Shown: positions 1 through 9,077 of the stretch, in pieces | Layout: each line of letters starts with the position of its first letter | How positions within the stretch are numbered: the stretch's first letter is position 1 | Origin: Streptomyces sp. NBC_00376 | GTDB taxonomy: Bacteria; Actinomycetota; Actinomycetes; Streptomycetales; Streptomycetaceae | Assembly (NCBI RefSeq): GCF_036077095.1 | Contig: NZ_CP107960.1 | Coordinates: 1,178,001 to 1,242,000 of the forward strand | Direction: 5' to 3' | DNA: 64,000 bases | Position numbers and translations under genes: made by a program | Notes under the pieces: generated by a model | The model's database searches: none | Told to the model about the DNA's origin: nothing | The model's input: only the letters and a program-made list of their open reading frames with translations

Positions 1-152
1 ACCGCGAATCGGTCCGCCCAGCCGACGAAGGTCCCGTCCGGGCCGGGGTCGCCGACTCCCTCGGTGAAGCTGTCGCCGATCGCCGCGTACGACCCGATGA
101 CGCCCTGTCGGTTGTTGACGCCACGTTGGTTTTTTCTCGAATCGTCTGCCAC
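1..152 (-). CDS. SGNH/GDSL hydrolase, N-terminal part only
   Basis: Reading leftwards from a GTG at 152, about 50 codons are open up to the window edge. They contain the motif Y-A-A-I-G-D-S-F-T-E-G, the block I signature of SGNH/GDSL esterases, with the catalytic serine in GDS. An AGGA lies about 9 nt before the GTG. There is no signal peptide in the visible part, which begins with a polar, Arg/Asn-rich stretch, so the enzyme is probably cytoplasmic. The other catalytic blocks lie outside the window and the substrate cannot be inferred. Confidence 0.8.
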   Translation of the reverse strand, partial: MADDSRKNQRGVNNRQGVIGSYAAIGDSFTEGVGDPGPDGTFVGWADRFA

Positions 153-203
153 AAACGCTTATCCTGCACCGCCGAATGTGACCTACGCGACCGTAATAAA
201 GGG

Positions 204-240
204 TTGACGGGTGGTGAGATAGACCACCCGGTCAGTTTTT
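204..240 (+). terminator. Hairpin with T-tract, no gene in front of it
   Basis: An 11-bp stem with one bulge (TGACGGGTGGT at 205-215 against 223-234) is followed directly by five T residues at 236-240. That is a textbook intrinsic-terminator shape on the plus strand. No plus-strand gene precedes it. It lies in the leader region of the leftward SGNH gene and may stop antisense transcription. Confidence 0.4.
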
Positions 241-259
241 GGTAAAGGGGGAATAAGCA

Positions 260-293
260 GAAGGGGCGGTGCGCCGCCGCGCACCGCCCCTTC
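260..293 (-). terminator. Terminator after the M23 peptidase gene
   Basis: A perfect 14-bp GC-rich stem (260-273 against 280-293) with a 6-nt CCGCCG loop lies about 50 bp after the stop codon of the leftward peptidase gene. It is symmetrical and may act in both directions. Confidence 0.7.
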
Positions 294-341
294 CGTGTTG
301 CTCAGGTCATGCTTTGTCGCTCAGCTGCCCGGCCGTTCGGC

Positions 342-1274
342 TCAGACGTAGATGCCGTGCGAGGCCAGGAAGGCGATCGGGTCGATGTCCGAGCCGTACG
401 CCGGGCCCGTGCGGACCTCGAAGTGCAGGTGCGGGCCGGTGACGTTGCCGGTGGCGCCGGAGAGGCCGACCTGCTGGCCGGTGCTCACGGCCTGGCCCGC
501 CGAGACGGAGATGGAGGACAGGTGGCCGTACTGCGAGTAGTGGCCGTCGGCGTGCTTGACGACGACCTGGTTGCCGTACGCGCCGCCCCAGCCCGCGGCG
601 ACGACGGTGCCGGAGGTGATGGACTTGACGCTCGTGCCGGTGCCGACGGGGAAGTCGATGCCGGTGTGGCTGCCGCTGGACCAGTTGGAGCCGGAGGCGC
701 GGTAGTTGGTGGTGTGATTGCCGGGGACCGGGTGGACGTAACCGGAGCCGGTGTTCTGGGTGACGGCCGGGGCGGAGGCCGGGGCCTTGGACTCCGGGGC
801 GGCGGCGGAGGACTTGGCCGGGGCGGACTTCTCGACGACCACCGAGGGCGCCTTCGACGGGAGGGCCGAGCCGGTGCCGGCGCCGGTGGGCGCGGCGTTG
901 CCGGAGGCCTTGACGCCGAGGGTCAGCTTCATGCCAGGGAAGATCAGGCTGGGGTCCTCGCCGACGACCGTGCGGTTGTCCTGGTACAGCTTCTGCCAGC
1001 CGCCCTTGATCTGGTGCTCGGCGGCGATCTTCGACAGGTAGTCGCCGGAGACGACGGAGTACGTCGTGGTGGCGGCCTGCTTCTGCGCGGCCGGGGCGGC
1101 GTGCGTGGCGGCAGCCGACTGCGGCGCGGCGGCCGGGGCGGCCTGCTCCGCGGCCTGGGCACCGGTGGCGCCGAGCAGCGGCAGTGCGACGACGGCGCCG
1201 CCGGCGCTCACCGCGGCGACGCCACGGGCGATCGTGCTGATCTTCGAACGACGGTGCTTACCCGATATGGGCAT
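342..1274 (-). CDS. Secreted LysM and M23 peptidase
   Basis: This 310-aa protein is probably a peptidoglycan endopeptidase exported by the Sec route. Residues 1-42 form a signal peptide: basic start, hydrophobic core and an AQA-A cleavage region. A LysM domain spans about 71-119 (YSVVSGDYLSKIA to PGMKLTL) and should bind glycan. A low-complexity Ala/Pro/Ser linker of about 60 residues leads to a C-terminal M23 domain with all expected residues: H203 and D207 (HTGIDF), H251 (YGHL), and H282 and H284 (HLHF). The ATG has GAGGAAA just upstream. Expression should be set by the c-di-AMP riboswitch in its leader, an arrangement known for wall hydrolases in streptomycetes. A strong terminator follows. 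Confidence 0.93.
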   Translation of the reverse strand: MPISGKHRRSKISTIARGVAAVSAGGAVVALPLLGATGAQAAEQAAPAAAPQSAAATHAAPAAQKQAATTTYSVVSGDYLSKIAAEHQIKGGWQKLYQDNRTVVGEDPSLIFPGMKLTLGVKASGNAAPTGAGTGSALPSKAPSVVVEKSAPAKSSAAAPESKAPASAPAVTQNTGSGYVHPVPGNHTTNYRASGSNWSSGSHTGIDFPVGTGTSVKSITSGTVVAAGWGGAYGNQVVVKHADGHYSQYGHLSSISVSAGQAVSTGQQVGLSGATGNVTGPHLHFEVRTGPAYGSDIDPIAFLASHGIYV

Positions 1275-1289
1275 GGCGTGTTTCCTCTC

Positions 1290-1445
1290 CGGCGCCTGCG
1301 AGGTGAGCTGTCGGGTTCGGGCTGGAGATGCCCGGCCGCGCTGAGCGCGACTTCACCCCGAGCCGGCCGGATTTCTCCGGTCGGCGGCTTACCTGGTTCC
1401 CCCGCTCCTGCCACGCGATGAGTGGATGTGAATTCCGGACGGCGG
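1290..1445 (-). promoter_or_regulatory. ydaO-type c-di-AMP riboswitch
   Basis: The minus-strand leader of the LysM/M23 gene carries the conserved blocks of the actinobacterial ydaO riboswitch in order: GCGGGGGAACCA (near 1411-1400), CGGGGTGAAGTCGC, GGGCATCTCC, and CCCGAACCCGACAGCTCACC followed by TCGCAGGC, ending about 20 nt before the start codon. Established knowledge: this class binds c-di-AMP and usually switches off wall-hydrolase and potassium/osmolyte genes when ligand is present. Boundaries are approximate because the 5' helix was not folded in detail. Confidence 0.9.
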
Positions 1446-1731
1446 CAGGATTAGGCGGTCCGACCGGATTGACGGTGACCGTAAGCGAGTCGGGATGACG
1501 AGAACAAGCCACGGGTTCCACACGGGAATCCGCGCCGGGGAAATCGGCGCGGAATTCCGGTCACACTCCGTGGATTAAGGATCTTGGCTTTCCGCGCGGC
1601 GCACGGATTACCCGACTCTCCCGTCGCCACACACCGTCACGGATATGATCCCGCTCACGAGGCATCCCCCATGTCCCTTATAAGCAGGCCATGTTCGGGC
1701 ATATGCCCCTATTACGGACATATGCCTCTCA
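1446..1731. other. Intergenic region with two near-identical palindromic sites
   Basis: This stretch lies between the alpha-galactosidase stop and the riboswitch. It should hold the promoter of the M23 gene (roughly 1446-1560), but I see no convincing -10/-35 pair. At 1697-1708 there is a perfect 12-bp palindrome, GGGCATATGCCC, and exactly 19 bp further on a degenerate copy, GGACATATGCCT (1716-1727). On the minus strand the pair can fold as GGCATATG...CATATGCC. They may be an operator pair or part of the terminator of the alpha-galactosidase gene. Confidence 0.4.
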
Positions 1732-3828
1732 TCATCCCCGTCGGAGCCTCAGCACCCGGGCGTCGAGATCACCCCGGAGCCCGGTGTGCAGCCCCTGGTG
1801 CAGCAGTGCCGAACCGTGGTGCACCGCCCCCGTGTCCAGGCAGGTGTACGTCGCCGCGGGGTCGAGCCCGCGCAGCCGCAGTACCGGGGGCCGCTCCCCG
1901 TACCGCTGCGCCTCCAACCACATCAGGACCACTGCGTCGTCCCCATGGACGTACTGGACCGCGCTCAGTGAGCCGCGCGGCGCACGCAGCCGGTACTGCT
2001 CGCCCTGCTGCACGACCGGCCGGATCTCCTTGTAGAGGTCCACCCAGGTCCGCGCCTCCGCCAGCTCCGCCTCGCTCCACTCGGTGAGGTCCCCACCGAC
2101 CCCGAGCACACCGGCCATCGCGCTCACGAAACGGAAGCGCAGCGAGCTGACCCTGCCGTTGAGCTGGTCGTTCGGGCTGTCGGTGACCCAGGCGGCCATC
2201 ACCCGGGCCGGGTGGAGGTGCCCGAAGCCCTCCTGGATGGCGAGACGGTCGAGCGGGTCGGTGTTGTCGGAGGTCCACACCTGGTCCGTACGGGACAGGA
2301 TCCCCAGGTCGATCCGGCCCCCGCCGCCCGAGCAGGACTCGAACGCGACCGCGGGATGCGCGGCCCTGAGCCGGTCGATCAGCGCGTACAGGGCGTCCAC
2401 ATGCTCGATCCACAGCTTCTGCGGGTACCCCTCGCCCGGCCAGCCCGCGTCGGTGAAGCAGCGGTTGAAATCCCATTTCACATAGTCGACCGGAGTTTCG
2501 GTGAGCAGTGTGTCCAGCTGTTCCCAGAGATATGCCTGCACATCGGGGCGGGCCAGATTGAGCACCAGCTGGTTGCGGTACTCCGTCCGCACCCGCCCGG
2601 GGAAGTGCTGAACCCAGTCGGGATGCGCGCGATAGAGATCACTGTCGGCATTGACCATTTCCGGCTCGACCCAGATACCGAACTGCATACCGAGCCCGTG
2701 CACTTCGTCGGCGAGCGGCTTCAGCCCGCCGGGGAAGCGGTCCGGATTCGGTGTCCAGTCACCGAGCCCGGCCCGGTCGCTGGTCCGCTGCCCGAACCAC
2801 GCGTCGTCCACGACGAACAGCTCGACGCCCATCGCCGCGGCCCGCTCGGCAAGGGCCCGCTGCTGGTCCAGCGAGATGTCGAAGCCCGTCGCCTCCCAGG
2901 AGTTGTAGAGCACCGGCCGCAGGTTCGCCGCGTCCGGGATCACATGGGCCAGCTGCCAGGCGTGCCAGGCGCGGCTCGCCCCGCCGAACCCCTGCCCGCT
3001 CCACAGACCGGCGAAGACGGGCGTGGTGTACGACTCCCCCGGCGCCATCCGCAGCAGTCCGGAGTCGTCGTAGCCGGCGCCTCCGGTGATCTGTACGAGC
3101 CCGTCGGGCAGCCGCTGCACGGAGATCCGCCACGACCCGGACCAGCCGAGTGCGCAGCCGTACACCTCGCCGCTCTCCTCGGTCGCGGCGCCGTCGGCGT
3201 CCAGCGCGACCCAGGGCAGGAACTGGTGGCCGGTGTGGCCCCGCCTGCTGGAGATGACGCTCTCGCCATGGATCAGCTCCGCCCGTTCGAGCCGTGATTC
3301 CGCCGCCCAGCGCCCGTGCAGCCGGCTCAGCCGCCAGCCGTCGCGGGCGGGCAGCGACCAGGCGGCCGCGTCGGCGCGCAGCAGTTCCAGCGGCGGGCCG
3401 TCCGGGCCGGCGTGGGCGACGGTGGCCCACCGCTCCACGACGTCGGAGTCGTCCCGCATCCGGTAGTGCAGGGTCAGGGCGAGCCGGTGCACCGAGTCGA
3501 TGAAACCGATCCGCAGCTCGTCCCCGTCCGCCTCGGCCGCGCCGAAGGCCCACTCGGTACCCCGGACCTCGGGGGTACGCACCGAGAGGGCCGGGCGGAC
3601 GAACCTGGGCCCGCCCTCCACCGGATACTCCTCCCGGCCGTCGAGGTGGGACTCGAAGGCCCTGAAGGGCAGCTCCGGTGCGGCGGCCAGCGCCTCGGCC
3701 GCCGCGAGGCCGATCCTCGGCCCCCAGTGCAGATGGACCAACTCGTCCTGCTCGGTCAGTCGCAGTGCGTAGCTGCTGCTCGCCCCGGTGAGCAGCCAGG
3801 TCCGGCCGGTTTTGCCCGTCTCGATCAT
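1732..3828 (-). CDS. Alpha-galactosidase, glycoside hydrolase family 36
   Basis: This 698-aa retaining alpha-galactosidase should release terminal alpha-galactose from raffinose-type sugars. It has the GH36 layout: an N-terminal beta-supersandwich, a TIM barrel starting near residue 305 (PVLYNSWEATGFDI), and a C-terminal beta domain. Visible catalytic elements are VVDDAWF at 339-345, GIWVEPEMV near 384-392, the nucleophile D453 in VKWDFNRC, SCSGGGGRID near 498-507, and the acid/base D521 in TSDNTDP. The length is normal for the family and there is no signal peptide, so the enzyme is cytoplasmic. It stands alone, without a sugar transporter beside it; regulation is not evident. Confidence 0.95.
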   Translation of the reverse strand: MIETGKTGRTWLLTGASSSYALRLTEQDELVHLHWGPRIGLAAAEALAAAPELPFRAFESHLDGREEYPVEGGPRFVRPALSVRTPEVRGTEWAFGAAEADGDELRIGFIDSVHRLALTLHYRMRDDSDVVERWATVAHAGPDGPPLELLRADAAAWSLPARDGWRLSRLHGRWAAESRLERAELIHGESVISSRRGHTGHQFLPWVALDADGAATEESGEVYGCALGWSGSWRISVQRLPDGLVQITGGAGYDDSGLLRMAPGESYTTPVFAGLWSGQGFGGASRAWHAWQLAHVIPDAANLRPVLYNSWEATGFDISLDQQRALAERAAAMGVELFVVDDAWFGQRTSDRAGLGDWTPNPDRFPGGLKPLADEVHGLGMQFGIWVEPEMVNADSDLYRAHPDWVQHFPGRVRTEYRNQLVLNLARPDVQAYLWEQLDTLLTETPVDYVKWDFNRCFTDAGWPGEGYPQKLWIEHVDALYALIDRLRAAHPAVAFESCSGGGGRIDLGILSRTDQVWTSDNTDPLDRLAIQEGFGHLHPARVMAAWVTDSPNDQLNGRVSSLRFRFVSAMAGVLGVGGDLTEWSEAELAEARTWVDLYKEIRPVVQQGEQYRLRAPRGSLSAVQYVHGDDAVVLMWLEAQRYGERPPVLRLRGLDPAATYTCLDTGAVHHGSALLHQGLHTGLRGDLDARVLRLRRG

Positions 3829-4053
3829 CGCATCCCCACATTCGAACAGTTCCGCACATCATCGACCATCGGTCGGGTGCGGGCAACGGCCCGGCGAGGA
3901 ATTGGCCGGGCGGATTCAATGCGGGAGAACCGGAGTTCGCCCGGGTATCGACAGGGAAAGGCCGAGATGATTGCCTGAAGAATCAATGTCGTATCGTCGC
4001 GGGAGTGGCCTTGCCTGCGACTCGCGCCGGCATCAGACACTCCAGGAGTCACC

Positions 4054-4869
4054 GTGACGCAGCAGTTGCCGCAGATCCCGTCGACGGAACCCGAACTGGC
4101 GGGTGTCCGCAACTTCCGCGACGTGGGCGGGCTGCCCACCGTGGACGGGCGTCGGGTGCGGCACGGGCGGCTCTTCCGCAGCGGTCACCTCGCGCACGCC
4201 ACCGCCGAGGACGCCTCGTTCCTCGGCGGCCTCGGCCTGCACACGGTCTTCGACTTCCGCAACGCGGCCGACCGCCGGCTCGACGGGCTGGACGTCGAGC
4301 TGCCGGGCGTACGGAATGTGAGCATCCCGCTCTCCGACCCGGCGGACGGCTCGCAGTTCTGGCACATGGTCCGCGACGGCGATGTCGAGCAGCTGCGCTC
4401 GATCCTCGGCGACGGCAAGGGGACGAACCGGATGATCGCCTCGTACCGCTCGATCATCCGGGACCGCACCGCCGAGCACAGCCGGGTGCTGCACGCTCTG
4501 GCCGAGGACAGCGTGCCCGCCCTGATGCACTGCGCGGCGGGCAAGGACCGGGCGGGGCTGTCGATCGCGGTGTCACTGCTCGCCGTCGGCGTCGAGCGCG
4601 AGGCCATCGAGGCCGACTACCTGAAGTCCAACGACGCCCACCGCCGCTACAAGGTGCGGCGCAGCGACACCTCGGCGGACGGCATGTCGGCCGAGGTGAT
4701 GGAACTGCTGAACCCGCTCTTCGGCGCCCATGCCGAGTATCTGGAGGCGGCGTTCGCCACCATCGAGGAGACCTGGGGCAGCACGGACCGCTACTTCTCC
4801 GAGGGTCTGAAGCTCACCCCCGCGACCCGGGACCGGCTGCGCGACCGGCTCCTGGACGAGGCACGGTAG
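4054..4869 (+). CDS. Tyrosine-phosphatase-like protein (Y_phosphatase3 family)
   Basis: This 271-aa soluble protein belongs to the bacterial protein tyrosine/serine phosphatases related to the mycobacterial PtpB group. It opens with the family block NFRDVGGLP (residues 20-28) and carries the P-loop HCAAGKDRAG, where C160 would be the nucleophile and R166 binds phosphate; the lysine and aspartate within the loop are typical of this subgroup, which can also use phosphoinositides. The GTG start at 4054 has AGGAG 8 nt upstream. It is monocistronic and convergent with the small gene at 4879, leaving 9 bp between the stops. The natural substrate cannot be inferred from sequence. Confidence 0.88.
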   Translation: MTQQLPQIPSTEPELAGVRNFRDVGGLPTVDGRRVRHGRLFRSGHLAHATAEDASFLGGLGLHTVFDFRNAADRRLDGLDVELPGVRNVSIPLSDPADGSQFWHMVRDGDVEQLRSILGDGKGTNRMIASYRSIIRDRTAEHSRVLHALAEDSVPALMHCAAGKDRAGLSIAVSLLAVGVEREAIEADYLKSNDAHRRYKVRRSDTSADGMSAEVMELLNPLFGAHAEYLEAAFATIEETWGSTDRYFSEGLKLTPATRDRLRDRLLDEAR

Positions 4870-4878
4870 CGGGCCCGG

Positions 4879-5046
4879 TCAGCCCTTGCCGGCCACCGCG
4901 AAGAGCATGTAGAGGAAGGCCGCGACGATGTGTCCGGCGATGAGGTAGGCGAACAGCCGGATCACGACGCCGCGCGGAAACTTCCGCTCCTGGGCCTCGT
5001 AGTTCTTGCTGGACCCCAGCGGGTCGAAGTTCTCTGAATCGGACAT
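4879..5046 (-). CDS. Small membrane protein, DUF6126-like
   Basis: This 55-aa protein begins MSDSENFDPLGSSKNYEAQ, has a short basic stretch (ERKFPRG), then a single hydrophobic segment of about 25 residues (VVIRLFAYLIAGHIVAAFLY) and ends near the membrane. It resembles small Streptomyces proteins that I recall as DUF6126, usually next to an XRE-cupin regulator as here. The regulator gene ends 33 bp upstream on the same strand, so the two are probably co-transcribed. A GAGAGGACC sequence precedes the ATG. The function is unknown; a single-pass inner-membrane partner or effector of the regulator is only a guess. Confidence 0.75.
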   Translation of the reverse strand: MSDSENFDPLGSSKNYEAQERKFPRGVVIRLFAYLIAGHIVAAFLYMLFAVAGKG

Positions 5047-5079
5047 GACGGTCCTCTCTGGCGACCGGGGGAGCCGGTC

Positions 5080-5688
5080 TCAGCGACGGTGGATACCGCT
5101 GCCGAGGCACAGCTCGGCGGCGGGGCTCTGCAGCAGGGTGTGGACGAAGAGCAGCTCGGCACCGTCGCGGTCGACGGCCGTGATCCGGTGCGGGGTGAGC
5201 GAGTCGAAGTGCGCGCTGTCGCCGGGGGCGAGGTCGTGCACGGTCTCCCCGAGCCAGACCCTCAGGTGTCCGGTGAGCACGTACAGCCATTCCTCGCCGG
5301 GATGGACGCGGACGAGATCGCTCTGCGCGGCCTGCGGGACCCGGACGCGGAGCGCTTGCATCGCCCGGCCGGAACCGCCGGCCTGCCGGTACATCCAGCC
5401 GTCCGCCTCGGCCCCCTCGAACTTCCCGCCGCGGATGATCGCGTCACGTTCCGGGGGCTTCTCGCCGAGCAGTTCGGAGACCGTCGTACCGTAGATCCTG
5501 GCAAGACCGAGCAGCATCGGCAGCGAGGGCTGGCGGCGGCCCGTTTCGAGCCGGGAGAGATGGGCGGGCGAGAGCCCGGCCCGCTGAGCGGCGGTCTCCA
5601 GGGTGAGACCACGGCTCCGACGCAGATCGCGCAGGCGTGGTGCGACTCCGGGCAGCTCGTCGGCCGCCCCTCCGTCTGGAGGATTCAT
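5080..5688 (-). CDS. XRE-family regulator with C-terminal cupin
   Basis: This 202-aa transcription factor has an N-terminal XRE helix-turn-helix at about residues 15-70 (LRDLRRSRGLTLETAAQRAG, then LSRLETGRRQPSLPMLLGLA) and a C-terminal cupin-2 domain from about 115 to 195 (HPGEEWLYVLTGHLRVWLG, then LAPGDSAHFDSLTPH). Cupin domains in this class sense small metabolites. The gene lies directly after the hopanoid operon and before the DUF6126-like gene. Two 13- to 15-bp palindromes just upstream of its start (5710-5742) are the obvious site for autoregulation. The ATG at 5688 follows a weak Shine-Dalgarno. The ligand is unknown. Confidence 0.88.
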   Translation of the reverse strand: MNPPDGGAADELPGVAPRLRDLRRSRGLTLETAAQRAGLSPAHLSRLETGRRQPSLPMLLGLARIYGTTVSELLGEKPPERDAIIRGGKFEGAEADGWMYRQAGGSGRAMQALRVRVPQAAQSDLVRVHPGEEWLYVLTGHLRVWLGETVHDLAPGDSAHFDSLTPHRITAVDRDGAELLFVHTLLQSPAAELCLGSGIHRR

Positions 5689-5709
5689 GTACCCATTGGG
5701 CCAGGAGCC

Positions 5710-5742
5710 TGCCTGAGAGGCAAATTTCTTGCCTCTCAGGCA
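5710..5742. promoter_or_regulatory. Twin palindromic operator before the XRE-cupin gene
   Basis: Two palindromes lie side by side: TGCCTGAGAGGCA (5710-5722) and TTGCCTCTCAGGCAA (5729-5743). They are also inverted copies of each other, so the whole block forms a 13-bp-arm hairpin (5711-5723 against 5729-5741). It sits 21 bp upstream of the regulator start and about 15 bp after the hpnO stop. It therefore looks like the regulator's own operator and could also act as the terminator of the hopanoid operon, although no T-tract follows on the minus strand. Confidence 0.7.
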
Positions 5743-5755
5743 AAGATCTCCGGGA

Positions 5756-7153
5756 TCAGCGGTTGGCGACCGCCTGCTTCACCAGTGTCCTGCCGAAGTC
5801 CCACATCAGCCCACCTCCGCTGTGTGCGTCATCCATCACAGCGGTGAACGCCGTGACGAACCGGTCGACGTCCGCCTCGTCGATCACCAGCGGCGGAATC
5901 AGCTTGATCACTTCCAGGTGGTCCCCCGAGACCTGGGTGAGGATGCGGTGCTTCTGGAGCAGCGGCACCACCACCATCTGCGCGAAGAGACCCTTGCGGG
6001 CCGCCTGCAGCATGGTCCAGCGGCTGCGCAATTTGAGCGAGGACGGCCGGCCGAACTCGATGCCGGTCATCAGCCCGCGCCCGCGCACCTCGTGCAGCAG
6101 CTCGTAGCGGTCGACCAGTGCGGTCAGCCGGTCGCGCAGCAGATCACCGGTGCGGCGCGCACGGGCGACGATCTGCTCGTCCTCCATCACCGCGAGTACC
6201 GCGAGCCCGGCCGCCATCGCCTGGGCGTTGGAGCCGAAGCTCGCGGAGTGCACCAGGACCCGGTCCATCGACGAGTAGACGCGGCGGAAGATCCAGTCCT
6301 TGCCCAGGGTCGCCCCGACCGGCACATAGCCGCCGGAGAGGGCCTTGGCGACACAGACCAGATCGGGCTCGACGCCCTCCTCGTGCTGGTACGCGTAGAA
6401 GTCGCCGGTCCGGCCGAGGCCGGTCTGCACCTCGTCGGCGATGAGCAGGGCCTTGTGCTTGTGCAGCAGCTCCTGCGCCTCCCGCAGGAAGCCGGGCGGC
6501 GCGGCGTGGACGCCCTTGCCCTGGATCGGCTCGACGACCAGGGCCGCCACGTCGCCGCGCTTCAGCTCGCGCCGCAGGGCGTCGAGATCGCCGAGCGGGA
6601 TGGCGGTGTCCGGCAGCAGGGGCGCGAAGCCGTCCCGGAAGCCGTCCTCCCCGTTGACCGAGAGGGAGCCGGTCGTCAGCCCGTGGAAGGCGTGGGTGCA
6701 GTAGAGGATCCTGGGCCTGCCGGTGGCGTAGCGGGCGAACTTCAGGGCCGTCTCGACCGCTTCCGTGCCGCTGTTGCCGAAGAAGACCCGGTCCAGGTGC
6801 GGGCTGTGCGCGAGCAGCTTCTCGGCCAGCAGTCCGGGCAGCGGCTGGCAGTCGAAGCGGGTGAGGTCGGCGAGCGAGGCGTCCAGGACGTCGTGCAGGG
6901 CCTTGCGCACGACGGGATGGTGCCGGCCCAGGCCCATCACCCCGAATCCGGCGAGCATGTCGAGGTAGTCGTTGCCGTCCGCGTCCCAGAAGTGTGCGCC
7001 CTCGGCCCGTTCGTAGACCTTGTCGAAGCCGATGGTGTGGAGCATCCGGGGCAGCTGGTGATTGAGGTACCTGGTGTGCAGCTCGTAGCGCTCGGCGCCG
7101 CGCTCGGCGAGGAGCCGCGCCAGGTCGAAGCCCTTGGGCCCGTCGTCCTTCAT
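5756..7153 (-). CDS. hpnO: Hopanoid aminotransferase HpnO
   Basis: This 465-aa class III PLP aminotransferase ends the hopanoid operon. In characterised systems HpnO converts the ribosyl-derived aldehyde end of the hopanoid side chain to an amine, giving aminobacteriohopanetriol. Visible motifs are the phosphate-binding GNSGTEAVE (126-134), the pyridine-binding [13 protein letters not shown] (D240) and the PLP lysine K270 in [14 protein letters not shown]. Its ATG overlaps the dxs stop by 4 bp, implying translational coupling. The sequence alone would also fit an ornithine-type aminotransferase; the operon context decides the call. Confidence 0.88.
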   Translation of the reverse strand: MKDDGPKGFDLARLLAERGAERYELHTRYLNHQLPRMLHTIGFDKVYERAEGAHFWDADGNDYLDMLAGFGVMGLGRHHPVVRKALHDVLDASLADLTRFDCQPLPGLLAEKLLAHSPHLDRVFFGNSGTEAVETALKFARYATGRPRILYCTHAFHGLTTGSLSVNGEDGFRDGFAPLLPDTAIPLGDLDALRRELKRGDVAALVVEPIQGKGVHAAPPGFLREAQELLHKHKALLIADEVQTGLGRTGDFYAYQHEEGVEPDLVCVAKALSGGYVPVGATLGKDWIFRRVYSSMDRVLVHSASFGSNAQAMAAGLAVLAVMEDEQIVARARRTGDLLRDRLTALVDRYELLHEVRGRGLMTGIEFGRPSSLKLRSRWTMLQAARKGLFAQMVVVPLLQKHRILTQVSGDHLEVIKLIPPLVIDEADVDRFVTAFTAVMDDAHSGGGLMWDFGRTLVKQAVANR

Positions 7154-9051
7154 TCCCCGCTCCCCTCGGTCCTCGTCGCCGCCTCCTTGGCGGCCAGTGC
7201 GGCGCTGATCCGGCCGGCGATCTCGACCGGGGTGAGCCCGATGTCGGCCAGCACCTCGGCACGTTTGCCGTGCGCCAGGAACTGCTCGGGGATGCCGAAC
7301 GTGCGCAGCGGTACGTCGACCCCGGCGTCCCGCAGCGCCTGCCCCACCGCCGAGCCGACGCCCCCGGCCCGGCTGTTGTCCTCGACTACGGCGACCAGCC
7401 GGTGCCGGGCGGCGAGCGGGGGCAGTTCCCCGTCGACCGGTTTGACCCAGCGCGGGTCGACGACGGTGCAGCGGATGCCGGCCCCGGCCAGCAGATCGGC
7501 GGCCTTCAGGCAGACCGGGGCGAGTACGCCGACGGCCACGAGCAGTACGTCGGGGTCGTCCGCCCGGTGCAGCACGTCCATACCGCCGATCCGGCCGACC
7601 GCCGGGACCGGCTCCCCCACCGACTCCTTGGGGAACCGGATCACGGTGGGGGCGTCGTCGACGGCGACGGCCTCACGGAGCTGGGCGCGCAGTTCGCCGG
7701 CGTCGCGGGGGGCGGCGATCCGCAGCCCGGGGACGACCTGGAGGACGGACATGTCCCACATGCCGTTGTGCGAGGGCCCGTCGGGGCCGGTGACTCCGGC
7801 CCGGTCGAGGACGAAGGTCACCCCGCACCGGTGCAGCGCGACGTCCATCAGGAGCTGGTCGAAGGCCCGGTTGAGGAAGGTGGCGTAGACGGCGACGACC
7901 GGGTGCAGGCCGCCGGTGGCCAGTCCGGCCGCGGACACGGCGGCATGCTGCTCGGCGATGCCGACGTCCCAGACCCGGTCGGGGAACGCCTCGGCGAACT
8001 TCGTCAGCCCGACGGGGTGCAGCATCGCCGCCGTGATGGCCACGACGTCCGGCCGCTCCGCTCCGATCGCGGCGATCTCGTCCCCGAACACCGAGGTCCA
8101 GGAGGGCCCGCCGACGGGAGCGAGCGGTGCGCAGGTCAGCGGGTCCATCGCACCGACGGCGTGGAAGCGGTCGGCGTCGTCCAGGAGCGCGGGCGGGTAG
8201 CCGCGGCCCTTCTCGGTGAGGCAGTGCACCAGCACCGGGCCGTGGAAGCGTTTCGCCCGGTGCAGGGCGGATTCGACGGCCGCGATGTCATGGCCGTCGA
8301 TGGGGCCGACGTACTTGAGCCCGAGGTCCTCGAACATGCCCTGCGGGGCGAAGGCGTCCTTGAACCCCTTCTTCGCGCCGTGCAGCGACTCGTAGAGCGG
8401 CTGTCCGATGACGGGCGTCTGCCGGAGCACGTCCTTGCCCCAGGAGAGGAAGCGCTCGTAGCCGTCGGTGGTACGGAGGGTGGCGAGGTGGTCGGCGAGG
8501 CCGCCGATCGTGGGGCCGTAGGAGCGCTCGTTGTCGTTCACCACGATGATCAGCGGGCGGTCCTTGGCGGCGGCGATGTTGTTGAGCGCCTCCCAGGCCA
8601 TCCCGCCGGTGAGGGCGCCGTCACCGATGACGGCCACGACGTGGTCGCTCCGCCCCAGCACCTGATGGGCCTTGGCGATGCCGTCGGCCCAGCCGAGCAC
8701 GGTCGAGGCGTGCGAGTTCTCGATGACGTCGTGCGCGGACTCCTCGCGGGACGGGTAGCCGGACAGGCCTCCCTTGCCGCGCAGCTTGGAGAAGTCCTGC
8801 CGTCCGGTGAGCAGTTTGTGCACGTAGCTCTGGTGCCCGGTGTCCCAGAGGATGCGGTCGGCGGGCGAGTCGAAGGCCCGGTGCAGGGCGATCGAGAGCT
8901 CCACCACCCCGAGGTTGGGCCCCAGGTGACCGCCGGTCCGGGCCACCGCCTGGATGAGAAACCGCCTGATGTCCTGGGCGAGTTCGTCGAGTTGTGCTTC
9001 GTTCAGCGCCTTGAGATCGTGCGGCCCCCGGATGCTCTCCAGAATCGTCAC
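7150..9051 (-). CDS. dxs: 1-deoxy-D-xylulose-5-phosphate synthase
   Basis: This 633-aa thiamine-diphosphate transketolase condenses pyruvate and glyceraldehyde 3-phosphate in the first step of the MEP pathway. It shows the TPP motif [16 protein letters not shown] (near residues 142-157), the DXS signature [12 protein letters not shown] close to the N-terminus, and the Pyr and transketolase-C domains ([15 protein letters not shown] near 417). Length is typical. It sits inside the hopanoid operon, 26 bp after ispG and overlapping hpnO by 4 bp, so it probably supplies isoprenoid precursors for hopanoids; a housekeeping dxs may exist elsewhere. Confidence 0.96.
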   Translation of the reverse strand: MTILESIRGPHDLKALNEAQLDELAQDIRRFLIQAVARTGGHLGPNLGVVELSIALHRAFDSPADRILWDTGHQSYVHKLLTGRQDFSKLRGKGGLSGYPSREESAHDVIENSHASTVLGWADGIAKAHQVLGRSDHVVAVIGDGALTGGMAWEALNNIAAAKDRPLIIVVNDNERSYGPTIGGLADHLATLRTTDGYERFLSWGKDVLRQTPVIGQPLYESLHGAKKGFKDAFAPQGMFEDLGLKYVGPIDGHDIAAVESALHRAKRFHGPVLVHCLTEKGRGYPPALLDDADRFHAVGAMDPLTCAPLAPVGGPSWTSVFGDEIAAIGAERPDVVAITAAMLHPVGLTKFAEAFPDRVWDVGIAEQHAAVSAAGLATGGLHPVVAVYATFLNRAFDQLLMDVALHRCGVTFVLDRAGVTGPDGPSHNGMWDMSVLQVVPGLRIAAPRDAGELRAQLREAVAVDDAPTVIRFPKESVGEPVPAVGRIGGMDVLHRADDPDVLLVAVGVLAPVCLKAADLLAGAGIRCTVVDPRWVKPVDGELPPLAARHRLVAVVEDNSRAGGVGSAVGQALRDAGVDVPLRTFGIPEQFLAHGKRAEVLADIGLTPVEIAGRISAALAAKEAATRTEGSGE

Positions 9052-9077
9052 GCTCGGGCCCCCTCTCTGGTTCTGTT

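Noticed and set aside
5710..5742. Palindrome block considered as a CRISPR repeat
   Set aside because: Only two adjoining copies and no spacers; operator geometry explains it better. No CRISPR array was seen anywhere in the window.
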